NCBI RefSeq assembly: GCF_019059575.1
Contig: NW_024882189.1
Location: 212,001 to 276,000 of the forward strand
Direction of reading: 5' to 3'
Origin: Amphibalanus amphitrite
Lineage: Eukaryota; Arthropoda; Thecostraca; Balanomorpha; Balanidae
Length of the DNA stretch: 64,000 nt
Shown: positions 45,162 to 55,868 of the stretch, piece after piece
How positions within the stretch are numbered: position 1 is the first letter of the stretch
How the letters are laid out: every line of letters begins with the position of its first letter
Notes under the pieces: model-generated
Database searches by the model: none
Told to the model about the DNA's origin: nothing
The model's input: the letters and a program-made list of their open reading frames with translations, nothing else
Made by a program: the position numbers and the translations under genes

Positions 45162-46123
45162 ATGATGCGGACTGTGGTAAGTTGTCTACAATGTAACCAC
45201 CAAGCAGCCTTATGTGCTTATTATTTTATCCTCCTGTCTTATGCAGTTTCTGTAAAAAAGAACATAACGATCAATTGTCCATTCGTTCATTCATGTCATT
45301 TTACCATGTCTCCCGATGTCTTACTACCTCCACGCCACTCGTATCGCTGACGCCACCCGTCGCTCGGCAGCTCCTGCTGACGGTGGCTGTTCTGGGAGCC
45401 GCCGCCGACCATCCGCCGCCCGCCGTGTCGTCCTACCAGGCCGGGGCGGCCGTCAGTGCGGCACCACAGCCCGTCCAGGACACCTACGAGGTGGCTGAGG
45501 CCAAGAGGGCCTTCCAGCAGGAGTACCAGAAGCTGGCCAGGGAGGCTGAACTGGCCCCCGACACCCACCAATACACTGCGCAGCCCCAGTACTACCAGCA
45601 GCAGCCCCAGTACTACCAGCAGCAGCCCCGTCCCGCCTACACCCTCGGCCAGGCCCCACAGCCCGTCCAGGACACCTACGAGGTGGCTGAGGCCAAGAGG
45701 GCCTTCCAGCAGGAGTACCAGAAGCTGGCCAGGGAGGCTGAACTGGCCCCCGACACCCACCAGTACACTGCGCAGCCCCAGTACTACCAGCAGCAGCCCC
45801 GTCCCGCCTACACCCTCGGCCAGGCCCCACAGCCCGTCCAGGACACCTACGAGGTGGCTGAGGCCAAGAGGGCCTTCCAGCAGGAGTACCAGAAACTGGC
45901 CAGGGAGGCTGAACTGGCCCCCGACACCCACCAGTACACTGCGCAGCCCCAGTACTACCAGCAGCAGCCTCAGTACTACCAGCAGCAGCCCCGTCCCGCC
46001 TACACCCTCGGCAAGGCCCCACAGCCCGTCCAGGACACCTACGAGGTGGCTGAGGCCAAGAGGGCCTTTCAGATGGAGTTCGACCGGCGCGCTGCTCTGG
46101 CTCAGTCTTCCTCGTACAACTGA
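45162..46123 (+). CDS. cuticle protein C, four PVQDTYEVA motifs (255 aa)
   Basis: join(45162..45176, 45371..46123). Exon 1 encodes MMRTV, then a 194-bp phase-0 intron with acceptor CGCTCGGCAG. Exon 2 begins LLLTVAVLGAAA, completing the signal peptide. Three full units (double, single, double Tyr/Gln block) plus the terminal unit give 255 aa, one 64-aa unit shorter than gene B. The terminal unit keeps the internal form AEAKRAF where A, B and D have AQAKR. The intron aligns with that of gene B along its length (shared ACAATGTAACCACCAA). Probable secreted exoskeleton protein. Its promoter differs upstream of the TATA box. Confidence 0.83.
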
Positions 46124-46192
46124 TTGCCTGCTGTTTAGTTCAAAAGGGAGACGGACGTCATGAAATAGATCGCCTCTGTCATCTGATAAGGA

Positions 46193-46198
46193 AATAAA
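46193..46198 (+). terminator. AATAAA polyadenylation signal of cuticle gene C
   Basis: AATAAA 70 bp after the stop codon, in a context shared with gene D (GGAAATAAATACAG). Confidence 0.85.
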
Positions 46199-46525
46199 TA
46201 CAGCACTTGAAGCAATATTGATTGTTTGAATGAATATAGGTTATTGACAATAATGTATATATCACTATAACATATAGGTGTGAAATGAAATGCAAATGTA
46301 ACACTAGCTCATTATCAGCTGCATTCATGCTACAGACGTACCTGCTATCAGTGGACGACACAGCTGAACAACTGCATGCATTTTGATCCTTGAAGGCTGT
46401 AGACCAAAGCAGAGCTCAAATCGGGCAATGGTCCACCGAAAGCGGTACTGACGAAAGAATAAATGAATAAACATCAATTGTCCTGCTTTATCCGATTCAT
46501 GCGCTATGGCGATCTGTGCCGAATA

Positions 46526-47718
46526 TTAACCCGCACCATGCTGGGCTATTCAGCCATACGCGCCCTGCTGGGGAGAAGGGGGGGGGGCAGATTCTGCCCC
46601 CTGTCTAACGTCCGAACCGATGGTCGTAGAAAGACGGGGAAAATGGCAATCGAAAGCTCTCAACAAGGCGGATCTAAAGAGCCCAATTTTTTTTGCTGAA
46701 GTAGGTCAGAGGTCAGGTCAAGGTCAGGTCAAGGGAACAAAATGCATGTTTCTACAGTATCGGCCTTGCACCGTAGTTGCCGAAGAACGGACTGAGATTG
46801 ATTGCCCAAAACGTGTTCTTAGGCTACCAAGACAATATTCGTTGCACACAATATCATTCAAAGTTCAAGGTCAGGTAAGGTCAGGTCAGGTTACCAAAAA
46901 CAAAATATAGAAAAGGGCATGTGCAACACATGTTTTATGGGTCATTTTATTCATAGAATTCAATAGGCACACTCAATAAGTGATATGGACCACCTCTGGA
47001 TGAATTTTAGGTCGAGGTCAGGTCAAGGTCAGGTCAAGTGAGGTCAAATTTTGAAGTTGGTTGTTAAGGCCTAAAAAGGTGTCTATCTGATGCAGTTGTT
47101 CACGGCGAATCGAATGGTGCTATTTTTGCTTCCGTACGAGGTCTAGAGCTTCAAAAAAAAAAAATCATTTTAAAAAAAAAATTGTGTTTCGTGACGTCAT
47201 AAAATTTTGAATAATTCCCATATTTTTGAACCGATTCTTCTAAAAATTGGAATGTAGGTGCATATAGACCACTTCTCTGACAAATATTTAGTTTTTTTCG
47301 ATACAATCAAAATTTTGGATTTTATAATTATTTTACCAAAAAATCAGTTTTTTTTTAAAGATTTGGGCCAAAATCCAAAATTTTCCAAAAACCGAGATTG
47401 CCATTTGATAGACAATGTAGTATCACGTATAACCTTTTTTGTTAGGTACGTCTTGATTCTTCTAAAAAATGAAGATGTTAGCGGCGTTTGAAATTTTGCC
47501 GTTTTTGAGGCGAAAATGACGAACATGACGTCACTAAAACGTCATATTTTCTGATACATTTTCCGACGGATTTCGCTAACATTTTCAGGGAACGTATCAA
47601 ATTGATGTATGATAAGATACTGAAAGTTTGACGTTGCTGGCGTAACGCGTTTAGAAGTTATTGGCGAAAAACGGGAGGGGCAGATTCTGCCCCCCCCCCC
47701 CAGCGGGGCGCGGGTTAA
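46526..47718 (+). mobile_element. TTAA-flanked MITE, family 2, copy 1
   Basis: Starts TTAACCCGCACCATGCTGGG and ends CCCAGCGGGGCGCGGGTTAA, giving imperfect terminal inverted repeats with TTAA on both sides. Near both ends it carries a GGGGCAGATTCTGCCCC palindrome. Internally it holds clusters of AGGTCA. A full relative in opposite orientation is at 55869-57210. It has no coding capacity. TTAA targets and CCC termini suggest a piggyBac-like mobilising enzyme (inference). Confidence 0.88.
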
Positions 47719-48618
47719 ACCTCGCCCGCACATGGGGGGGGGGGGGGGTTGCCACCCCTCCCCCCAGGCAGTCTTTCTGCTCTGCACTCAACATTTTTAG
47801 AGCTAGAAAGCTGATTTTTCGTATAGCTGCTTCTCTATCCTTTCTTGATGTCCACTGAAAATTTCAAGCTTCTGTGATTTTTGGTTTCGGAGATATGACC
47901 TTGTTTTTCAGGTCATGTCATGACCCAAATGGCCAATTCTCAACATCTTGCGTTTTCCATGGGCCTTGTGAGCTTTTGACACCTTGATTTCGGCCTTTTT
48001 TGCCAGTCTTACCTCCCACCTATCATGGAACATTTTGTTCGACGATGTACAGGTGTCAAGGTCAGGGTCAAGGTCAACCTAGGTCATCTAAGATAATTGC
48101 GTTTTAGGCAAGCTGAATTTACTTTTTGTGAAGTTTTTTGACTGCATTTTTGGTAAAAGCATCTCAGATCATGATTTCATGTAATATGGACACAAAAACA
48201 ATCGGTGCACACATCAGTATACACACAGACACACACAGACATACAAACACATATAATTGACCTTGACCTAAATTGACCTGAAATGACCTCAGCAGCAAAA
48301 ATCTGGTCGGGTAGTGTGACAAAGAGGTTCTAGCTGGCTTGGCACCAGAAAACAGCATCGTCATCGGTATATGCTAGGCAGCGCACTTGATATCCAACGG
48401 TGACCAAAAACAGCAACATTTTTTAGTTTGACCTGACCTGGAAGGTCAATGACTGACCTGAGAAGGAAAAACTGGGTATCATTGGATCCGTCTCTTCCCA
48501 AAGAATCTTTTTGGTTTTTACCGCTAAGCTCTATCTCCAACAGGAACGAAATGGCGCGGGGGTCCACCCCCCATGTGCGTTCTAGGATGGGAAAATGGCA
48601 TGTGCGGGCGAGGGTTAA
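47715..48618. mobile_element. TTAA-flanked MITE, family 3
   Basis: Left end TTAAACCTCGCCCGCACATG, right end CATGTGCGGGCGAGGGTTAA. It shares the TTAA at 47715-47718 with the preceding element, so the two abut without other spacer. It contains poly-G and poly-C tracts and AGGTCA clusters near 48053-48090. Another TTAACCCTCGCC end starts at 48615, the beginning of a further, apparently truncated element. Confidence 0.8.
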
Positions 48619-49274
48619 CCCTCGCCGGCCGAGGGGAGGGGAACCGTCAATAGGTGTTTTTTTTTTCGCGATAGCTCGGAACACGCCAATGAAAGGAAGC
48701 TGAAACTTATCATAGCTCACTTTTGATTCGAGCCGAATCTTGCGACACCAAGTACCAACCGCATTTTCCGGTCAGGTCAGGTCACTGACCTATGACATCA
48801 CAGATGCACCTCTGAACGGTCCTCAGGGGAATAGCTTCAAGGGAATAGTTCACTTTCCCGAAATGAGTTTTTTGCAATGGATTTATGATGTTTTATGCTC
48901 AAAATGATCAGCAAAGAAAATAAAACCTTCTTTATAGAATAGATTATTTTCTATATTTTAATATAGGAAGAACTATACTCTATATAAAATATTGTTTGAC
49001 GCGGAAGCATTATTACGCGTTGACCAATCATATTGCGTAGCATAAACCCATTGGCTGTAAGCAGCATGCTGATTGGCTGACGATGACGTGGCTGCATTCC
49101 TCAGCATGGTAGGCATTCCTCTGCAAGGCACTCTTTTCGGAACGAGAAATGGAATATCTTCGTCTAAGGTGATCGTTGGGTGATCATAAAAGCTTCTAAT
49201 TTGTGCTAGTCTCAGCTCAGCTACAAAACTGCTATTCCAGTTCAAAACTCTATGTTAAAAGTGAACTGTTTCCT
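48619..49274. other. truncated TTAA element and unique AT-rich sequence
   Basis: The first ~200 bp resemble the start of a TTAACCCTCGCC element (AGGTCAGGTCA near 48774). The rest is AT-rich without recognisable features. Confidence 0.5.
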
Positions 49275-50150
49275 TTAACCCGCGCCCCACTAGGGGGAGG
49301 GGCCAGGGGGGCAATCCACAGCCCCCTCTCAGTTTTCTGCAATTACTTCTAAGCCACTAAAAATATCGGTGCGAAACTTTCAGCATCTTCGGCTGCATCA
49401 ATTTGACACCTTGTGTCAAAATATGAACTTCGTAGCTACCACAGGTCGACCGGGAATGATGTCAGAGTGACGTCATGTTCGGCCGATTTCGAAGCAAAAC
49501 ATTGAACTACGGCAATTGCTCTCAAGAGCTTAATTTTTAAGCTAGATCCAACTTCTTTGCATGAGAGGACTAAGAACACAATGTGCTATCAAACTGCTAT
49601 CTCGGACTTTCAAAATTTTGCAAATTTTGAAAAATATATAGGTATAGGTAATAAATTTCAAAATTTATATTTTTATATTTTCCCAAAGGTTTTTGACCAT
49701 CGGAAATACTGGAGCGTATGTGATAGAACACATGCCCATGCTATACTTTAGCAAGTTTTAGCCGGATATCTTCAAAAATAGCTAGGTTCTACGCATTATA
49801 GCAAAAAATTAACAATAACAAATTTTTCAAACCAATTTTTATGTACGTATTTGACATCGTTCACCAATATAAATAGTACCATCGTGTTCCTGATCTCAAA
49901 CTGCATCCGATAGATACTTTCTTTTTGTTGAAAAATTTCAACTTAATTTTTACTTTGACCTGACCTGTGACGTCTTCGGTAACCTCGAGGTCAATGAAAT
50001 TAGGTTCCGCTCGACAGTTTTCCGGGGCTATGAGACGCCGTTTGAATTTTGACGATCGGAATAGTAGTTTTGGAGTTAGGAGGGGGGGGGGTATGAAGAG
50101 CCCCCCCAGTAGGGCCCGTTATACGCAGACCCCAGTGGGGCGCGGGTTAA
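49275..50150. mobile_element. TTAA-flanked MITE, family 2 variant
   Basis: Starts TTAACCCGCGCCCCACTAGG and ends CCCCAGTGGGGCGCGGGTTAA-like, with TTAA at both ends. It is 876 bp long with a different interior from copy 1. Part of the interior recurs at 39.03-40.33 kb. Confidence 0.85.
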
Positions 50151-51127
50151 GATCTCAGTTACTTTAAGTAATTACTTCATACTCCACAATCTACACGCAA
50201 TGTCCAACACTTTTATTGTAGGTATTGTGGTCTTTGCGCGGCGACGCGACTGACGTCACGCAAGCCATTGGATGCCATCGAATTTTCCATGAATCGATCC
50301 CGATTGAATTGAGTTAGCGACTTTAAAAAGGCACCAATAGTTAGTCTCAAAGCGAGCCTCCAATCGAATGATACACATTAGCTCCCTTGACAAGCACATT
50401 GGTCTGACATGTTTGACCGTTGACGTGAACGTCACTTAAAGGTCAGCACAAAGTTGACATTTTCCAATTCAAATTTATCCTTACTTGGCCAGGCATGGAA
50501 AATGCGACGGTGCCCTAGATGTTTTTCTATACATATACATATTTCTTTAAAAGTTATTTACCATCAAATAAATCCGACTCTTGGTTCTTTGCCCTGAACT
50601 CAAGAGGTCATCGGTTGACTTGATATCATAAAATCGGGGAGCAGTCGCTCCGCCCCAAGCCACCAGCACAACTGCACCTACCGCCTACACCCCTGACCAA
50701 GGCACACACGCTTATTTTCTCTGCGAAGCTCTGCCTAAATCCCGGGCGAAACGGCATGGGTGGTGACCGATATAGTGGGCGGTACACGACTCCACTCAGC
50801 CTATCTAGACATCGATAAGTCTGGTGAAGGCAGCGAACGGCCATCCTGTACACATATGTGCAGAACTTGAAAAATCAATCACTATGCCATCAATGGTGCC
50901 GCTACAAATCATCTCAGCCTTGACCTTCTAACTGAATGAACAGCTGTTACTTCAAAGCAGCTGATCTTCCATTTCGAAGGCATGATCATTGAACAATGCC
51001 CATTGCCCATCAATTGACAAATGTCTCGACAACCGGTACTTTTGGAGCAGCCAATTTTATATTGATAATGGTTTGCAGAGCTCTGCAGGAAAAGACACAT
51101 ACCAATCGGGCGTGTCCTCTGTCCGGG
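50151..51127. other. intergenic, then upstream region of cuticle gene D
   Basis: No gene to about 50900. From about 50975 to the TATA box the sequence matches the region upstream of gene A (inverted), including TTTGCAGAGCTCTGCAGGAA. Confidence 0.65.
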
Positions 51128-51133
51128 TATAAA
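51128..51133 (+). promoter_or_regulatory. TATA box of cuticle gene D
   Basis: GGGTATAAAGG, 85 bp before the ATG, with the leader shared by all four genes. Confidence 0.87.
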
Positions 51134-51212
51134 GGTGCACCGAGTCATCAGATGGACACCACTTGTTCAATCCACGGCGGCACTGCTTCAGTCTGCACTC
51201 CTACACTACATC

Positions 51213-52018
51213 ATGATGCGGACTGTGGTAAGTTGTCTTCAAAGTAGCCACTACTAAACGACCTTTTACGGCCATTATTTTTTCCGTATCGTAGGTTCAA
51301 AATGAAGCTTCTGTTCAATGACTGAGAGCATCCATGTTTATTGCTCATTCATTCATTCCTGTCATTTTGACATGTCTCCCGATGTCTAACTACCTCCGCG
51401 CCACCGGTATCGCTGACGCCACCCGTCGCTCGGCAGCTCCTGCTGACGGCGGCTGTTCTGGGAGCCGCCGCCGACCATCCGCCGCCCGCCGTGTCGTCCT
51501 ACCAGGCCGGGGCGGCCGTCAGTGCGGCACCACAGCCCGTCCAGGACACCTACGAGGTGGCTGAGGCCAAGAGGGCCTTCCAGCAGGAGTACCAGAAGCT
51601 GGCCAGGGAGGCTGAACTGGCCCCCGACACCCACCAGTACACTGCGCAGCCCCAGTACTACCAGCAGCAGCCCCAGTACTACCAGCAGCAGCCCCGTCCC
51701 GCCTACACCCTCGGCCAGGCACCACAGCCCGTCCAGGACACCTACGAGGTGGCTGAGGCCAAGAGGGCCTTCCAGCAGGAGTACCAGAAGCTGGCCAGGG
51801 AGGCTGAACTGGCCCCCGACACCTACCAGTACACTGCGCAGCCCCAGTACTACCAGCAGCAGCCCCAGTACTACCAGCAGCATCCCCGTCCCGCCTACAC
51901 CCTCGGCCAGGCCCCACAGCCGGTCCAGGACACCTACGAGGTGGCTCAGGCCAAGAGGGTCTTCCAGATGGAGTTCGACCGGCGCGCTGCCCTGGCCCAG
52001 TCTTCCTCCTACAACTGA
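51213..52018 (+). CDS. cuticle protein D, three PVQDTYEVA motifs (198 aa)
   Basis: join(51213..51227, 51437..52018). Exon 1 encodes MMRTV, then a 209-bp phase-0 intron with donor GTAAGT and acceptor CGCTCGGCAG. Exon 2 begins LLLTAAVLGAAA. Two full units with double Tyr/Gln blocks plus the terminal unit AQAKRVFQMEFDRRAALAQSSSYN give 198 aa, one 57-aa unit shorter than gene C. The intron and promoter match gene A closely (shared TCTTCAAAGTAGCCACTA and GCTCATTCATTCATTCCTGT), so D is the mirror-image partner of A. Probable secreted exoskeleton protein. It is the smallest member and could approximate the ancestral form. Confidence 0.84.
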
Positions 52019-52088
52019 ATGCCTGCTGTTTTAGTTCAAATGGGAGACGGATGTCATGACAAAGACAACCTGTTTTGCCTGCCGAGGA

Positions 52089-52094
52089 AATAAA
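52089..52094 (+). terminator. AATAAA polyadenylation signal of cuticle gene D
   Basis: AATAAA about 70 bp after the stop codon, in the same context as gene C. Confidence 0.87.
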
Positions 52095-52119
52095 TACAGG
52101 TCTTGAAGCACTGCTGTTG

Positions 52120-53060
52120 TTTGAATCAGGACCGGTTATTGGACCTATAACCATGACACATATGAAATGATATACCTCCACAAAGGCCCGCAGCCGCTCG
52201 TAGTTAGCTTCATTTTAGGCTGGCGGAATAAGTGCATGTGCTTTTAGCTCTGATCACTGCAGACCAGCCCACATAACTCAGCTTGGATAAAGGTATCGCC
52301 AAAAGTATTACTTACGAATGGACCAAGGAAGAAACACCAGTTGCCGTTTTGCTTTATTTAGTTTAGTTCACGAGCCACGGTTGAATGTGTCGGATACTAA
52401 ATATCACCGTAAGGCAAATCGCAAAGAAAGACTTTTGAGTTTTGACTGCCTCTAGCGAATCTTGTGAAGTGATTTTCTTTTCTTTTTTACTATAGCGGAA
52501 TAGCCAAAAATACCTCCCGTAGACATAATGATCATGTTTCTTAGCGTTCTGAATTTCCTGCGAGTTGAAAAGTATCTACTATTCCGCTCCGCCCAATGTT
52601 AACTAATGTTACTTGGCATGTGCTTTTCACTATTGAGCACCAGCCTTCTGTAAATAAGTGCAGTGAGGCTAGTCTCCAATTATCCGATTCCCCAGGTTCC
52701 GGTAAAAGGTTTGTCCTCTACGGTTTGTGTGTTTAAATATACATTTGACGTGTTATTGTTATCATTTATCCTAACTGTCTTGGATATTCTACATTTGTCC
52801 TCTACCTATGACAACACTTCCCGGTTCCTAATCATTTCTACCTCCAAGGGATAACGGTTCTGGCTGCACCCCTGCATTGCACGGCCCTTGGCCGCGGGAT
52901 ATGAGGTGGCGAACGGACCTCAGGCCACGGATCACCGAGCTACGGCTAGTTTTACACAGATTGTCCACCCGAACGGCCGCGTCGAAAAATGAAGGTCTGA
53001 AATTTCTATCTTGGGGAGCTGAACCAGACAGTCGGCATGCCCCAGGTCGAAATGACATAG
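52120..53060. other. intergenic, no gene recognised
   Basis: AT-rich to about 52,840, then GC-richer sequence leading into a decayed transposase. A minus-strand frame of 109 codons (52932-53261) overlaps the transposase antisense and is not called. Confidence 0.5.
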
Positions 53061-53610
53061 CACGCCATTGCTGATCAGTTGGGACATCTGCCTGCACAGT
53101 TCGGCGTTGGTGGGACAAGCATACGGCTGCTGGCAGCGCTGCCGATCGTCCCAGTTTGGGCGTTCGTTCACCATTTCGACCGTGAAACAAATCGCATTGG
53201 AAAAGACGGCTGGGAAGAGTGACCAGTTGGCGACAAAACTGGCTAAGCGGCTCACGCGCAAGGGCTATTCCATCTTCGGATAGGACCGTGAAACGCTATT
53301 GGAAGAGCTCTCTGAGGCTCATTACCTACAAGAGCCTCCAGCGGCTCACTTCCAAGTCAACGCATGGTCGATAGAAGGTCGACATGCATTTTCATTCAGG
53401 ACGGTGCGCCGGCTCATTGCCCTGCCAAGGCCCAGCGGTGGTGCGAATAAAACATGCCGGACTTCTGAAGGAATGCTACACAAGCTGGCTGCCAGCATGT
53501 CAAATTGTGTTCGTGCGTACCTCCCTGTTTGTGGGAAATGTACTGGACGCCAAAAGGAATCGCTGCCTCTTATAAAGCCACTAACCGAACACATCTCTTC
53601 AGAGGACAAA
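53060..53610 (+). pseudogene. decayed DDE transposase (Tc1/mariner/IS630-like)
   Basis: Transposase-like pieces appear in shifting frames. An N-terminal DNA-binding part includes KQIALEKTAGKSD and KLAKRLTRKGYSI (53166-53280), followed in another frame by a TVKRYWKSSL-like segment. Then, after a large internal loss, comes a DDE-core piece reading QDGAPAH (53398-53418) with CPAKAQRWCE and NMPDF after small shifts. In-frame stops and frameshifts occur throughout, and most of the catalytic domain is missing. It is a dead transposon fragment, and its termini were not identified. Confidence 0.6.
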
Positions 53611-53639
53611 AATTATGCCGGACCCTGTACATTATATGT

Positions 53640-54340
53640 CCGTGAAGTTGGCGACGTCGCCAGCGACTTCTCCAGCGACGAGCACCGATTTTAGCCAAAA
53701 CCTCGTCCAAGGTCAATTGGACCATGAGGATCACGAAAATCGAACCCATTCACCCCTAAACCTTGACCTTCAAGGTCAAATTCAAGGTCAAAGGACGGGG
53801 AACTGAAAAAGTGCCACTAAATATTGTCCGATTTTCAAAATTTTGGCCCCAAAATGTAGCACGTGCAAAGTTCTAGCCGCACATCGAAAACCATTTTCAT
53901 CAAGGTCAAACTTCAAGGTCAAATTCAAGGTCAAAGGACGGGGGGAACTGAAAAAGTACCACTAAATATTGTCCGATCTTCAAAATTTTAGCACAAAAAT
54001 GTAGCGCGTGCAAAGTTCTAGCCGCACATCGAAAACCATTTTCATCAAGGTCAAACTTCAAGGTCAAATTCAAGGTCAAAGGACGGGGAACTTTAAAAAT
54101 GCTACGTCACCAGCGACTTTTCCAGCGACGAGCACCGATTTTAGCCAAAACCTCGTCCAAGGTCAATTGGACCATGAGGATCACGAAAATCGAACCATTC
54201 ACCCCTAAACCTTGACCTTCAAGGTCAAATTCAAGGTCAAAGAACGGTAAACTGAAAAAGTGCCACTAAATATTGTCCGATCTTCAAAATTTTGGCACCA
54301 AAATGTAGCGCGTGCAAAGTTCTAGCCGCACATGTACATT
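53640..54340. repeat. tandem ~150-bp and ~450-bp repeats rich in TCAAGGTCA
   Basis: A block TTCAAGGTCAAATTCAAGGT..GGACGGGGAACT..CCACTAAATATTGTCCGA repeats four times between 53763 and 54300. A larger block (GCGACGAGCACCGATTTTAG onward) occurs at about 53651 and again about 450 bp later. TCAAGGTCA is repeated in every unit. Confidence 0.85.
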
Positions 54341-54390
54341 ATAGCTAATGACCCCTCAGGACCTATACCTAGGGAAAAGTGGGGGCAGGT

Positions 54391-54451
54391 CGACCACCCT
54401 ACAAGGTCGACCTTGTAGGGTGGTCGGGTAGTAGGGTGGTAACCACCCTAC
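54391..54451. repeat. 36-bp perfect palindrome followed by a second 21-bp palindrome
   Basis: 54391-54426 is a perfect palindrome centred on GTCGAC, with 18-nt arms CGACCACCCTACAAGGTC. 54431-54451 has 10-nt arms GTAGGGTGGT / ACCACCCTAC around one base. Both use the same ACCACCCTAC core, so several alternative hairpins are possible. Confidence 0.95.
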
Positions 54452-54659
54452 AAGGATAACCTTCTTACGATGCCGGCGCTGGATCGTTAAAGTTGGAAAG
54501 ATCCTTTTCATACCAAAGTAATCCTTATTAAATTGCCTGCTATTTCAACTGTGTTTCATTTCCTAAGGCGTTCACATATGGGAGATATTGGCAAAACTTT
54601 AAACCTATGCATTTTTTGCCCCATAGGTACCCCGGGGCATAGCGGCTGCCGGCGGCTTC

Positions 54660-55212
54660 TTAAATGGACTATCCCACCTTTACATTAGGTTTGAGTTGAG
54701 ATAGCCAAGTTTGCGGCGAGGCTCAGAAACCACTATCTATCTTGGTCGCAACCCCCACAGCCTCGTGGTGTTGAAGAAATTCGTTCCCTTCATTTGAAAA
54801 TGTTTCCTGTACAAGTCCCAATCTCTTAACCATTAACGGCAATCTGATGACGTCATTTGCCTTTTGAACGCCTGTCACGCAATCAAGTGAAGTATCACTT
54901 GATTTACGAATAAGCCAATCAGAGACACTGTTGCTTTTGTCTGAGCCGCGCCATATTTGAGAGCAAATATATTTGCTGCCAAATTTCCCTCCACATTGAC
55001 AGGAAGTAAATCCTTCATTACGTCACAGATCCGATCTAAATGACGTCACAATGAAATATAAAAGTCGCAATATCTCAAAAAGTACAAGATGAAAACGCGT
55101 AAAAACTTGCAGAATTCGTCACCATATGAGTAATATGAGTAATATATGAGTACATGAGTAACATTTCCGAATCCTAAACGGTACTTTTTAGAAGGTGGGA
55201 TAGTCCCTTTAA
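54660..55212. mobile_element. TTAA-flanked MITE, family 1, diverged copy
   Basis: Left end TTAAATGGACTATCCCACCTT, right end AAGGTGGGATAGTCCCTTTAA. The interior near the left end matches the copy at 9470-9944 (GAGTTGAGATAGCCAAGTTT). Confidence 0.85.
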
Positions 55213-55705
55213 AGTGACCCTCCCACCTTCAAAAAAGTTTATGAATTGGCATGAAAGTGATGTCGCTCGGTTCAGAAAGAGCGAAAACGAATATCTACCA
55301 AATTTCACCGAAAAATATTCACCGGTTTTCAAGATATTAGACTTTTATTTTTGTTTACTTTTTGGGATCTCCGCTGTTCCTAGCGACTTTATTTGGAAGC
55401 AATAGTTTGGCAGCTGAAAGTGCGGCACCTGTTGCGCGCAAAGCAGCATATACCACCGCGTGCTACAAAACGTTTTAGTCAAACATTTAAAAATCGTTAG
55501 ATATCTGCGCTGACGTCACACATTCAGAGGGGTATTCCTATGCATTAGCCCCTCTGAATCAAAATGCTGCAATTTTGAAATTCAATATTTCCGATTTAAG
55601 ACACTTCTCGATGTTGTGAGTGCCGAAACCGGTAATTGTGAGCCAGGGACCCCATTTTGGCTATCTCAACTCAAATCTAATGTTAAGGTGGGAGGGTCCC
55701 TTTAA
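55209..55705. mobile_element. TTAA-flanked MITE, family 1, abutting copy in reverse orientation
   Basis: Left end TTAAAGTGACCCTCCCACCTT, right end AAGGTGGGAGGGTCCCTTTAA. It shares TTAA 55209-55212 with the preceding element. Relative to 9470-9944 it is inverted: the GCATGAAAGTGATGTCGCTC segment near its left end matches the right part of that copy. Confidence 0.85.
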
Positions 55706-55868
55706 GTCTCGATATGAGAAACAGAATAGTTGCCTCATGTAGATACCTTCGACTAGAGTAACCGAAGGTTTGTTATCAATAGTTAAAACACTTTTCTTTA
55801 GAATTGTATTTTTCTATTGAAAAACATATTTGAGAAATTTGAGACAAGGTTTGAACGATGAGGAATGT

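Noticed and set aside
48361..48720. 119-codon minus-strand frame
   Set aside because: Spans the end of a non-coding MITE and the start of another; no protein features.
52828..53261. Minus-strand frames of 109-120 codons
   Set aside because: They run antisense to a decayed transposase and have no recognisable domain or splice context.
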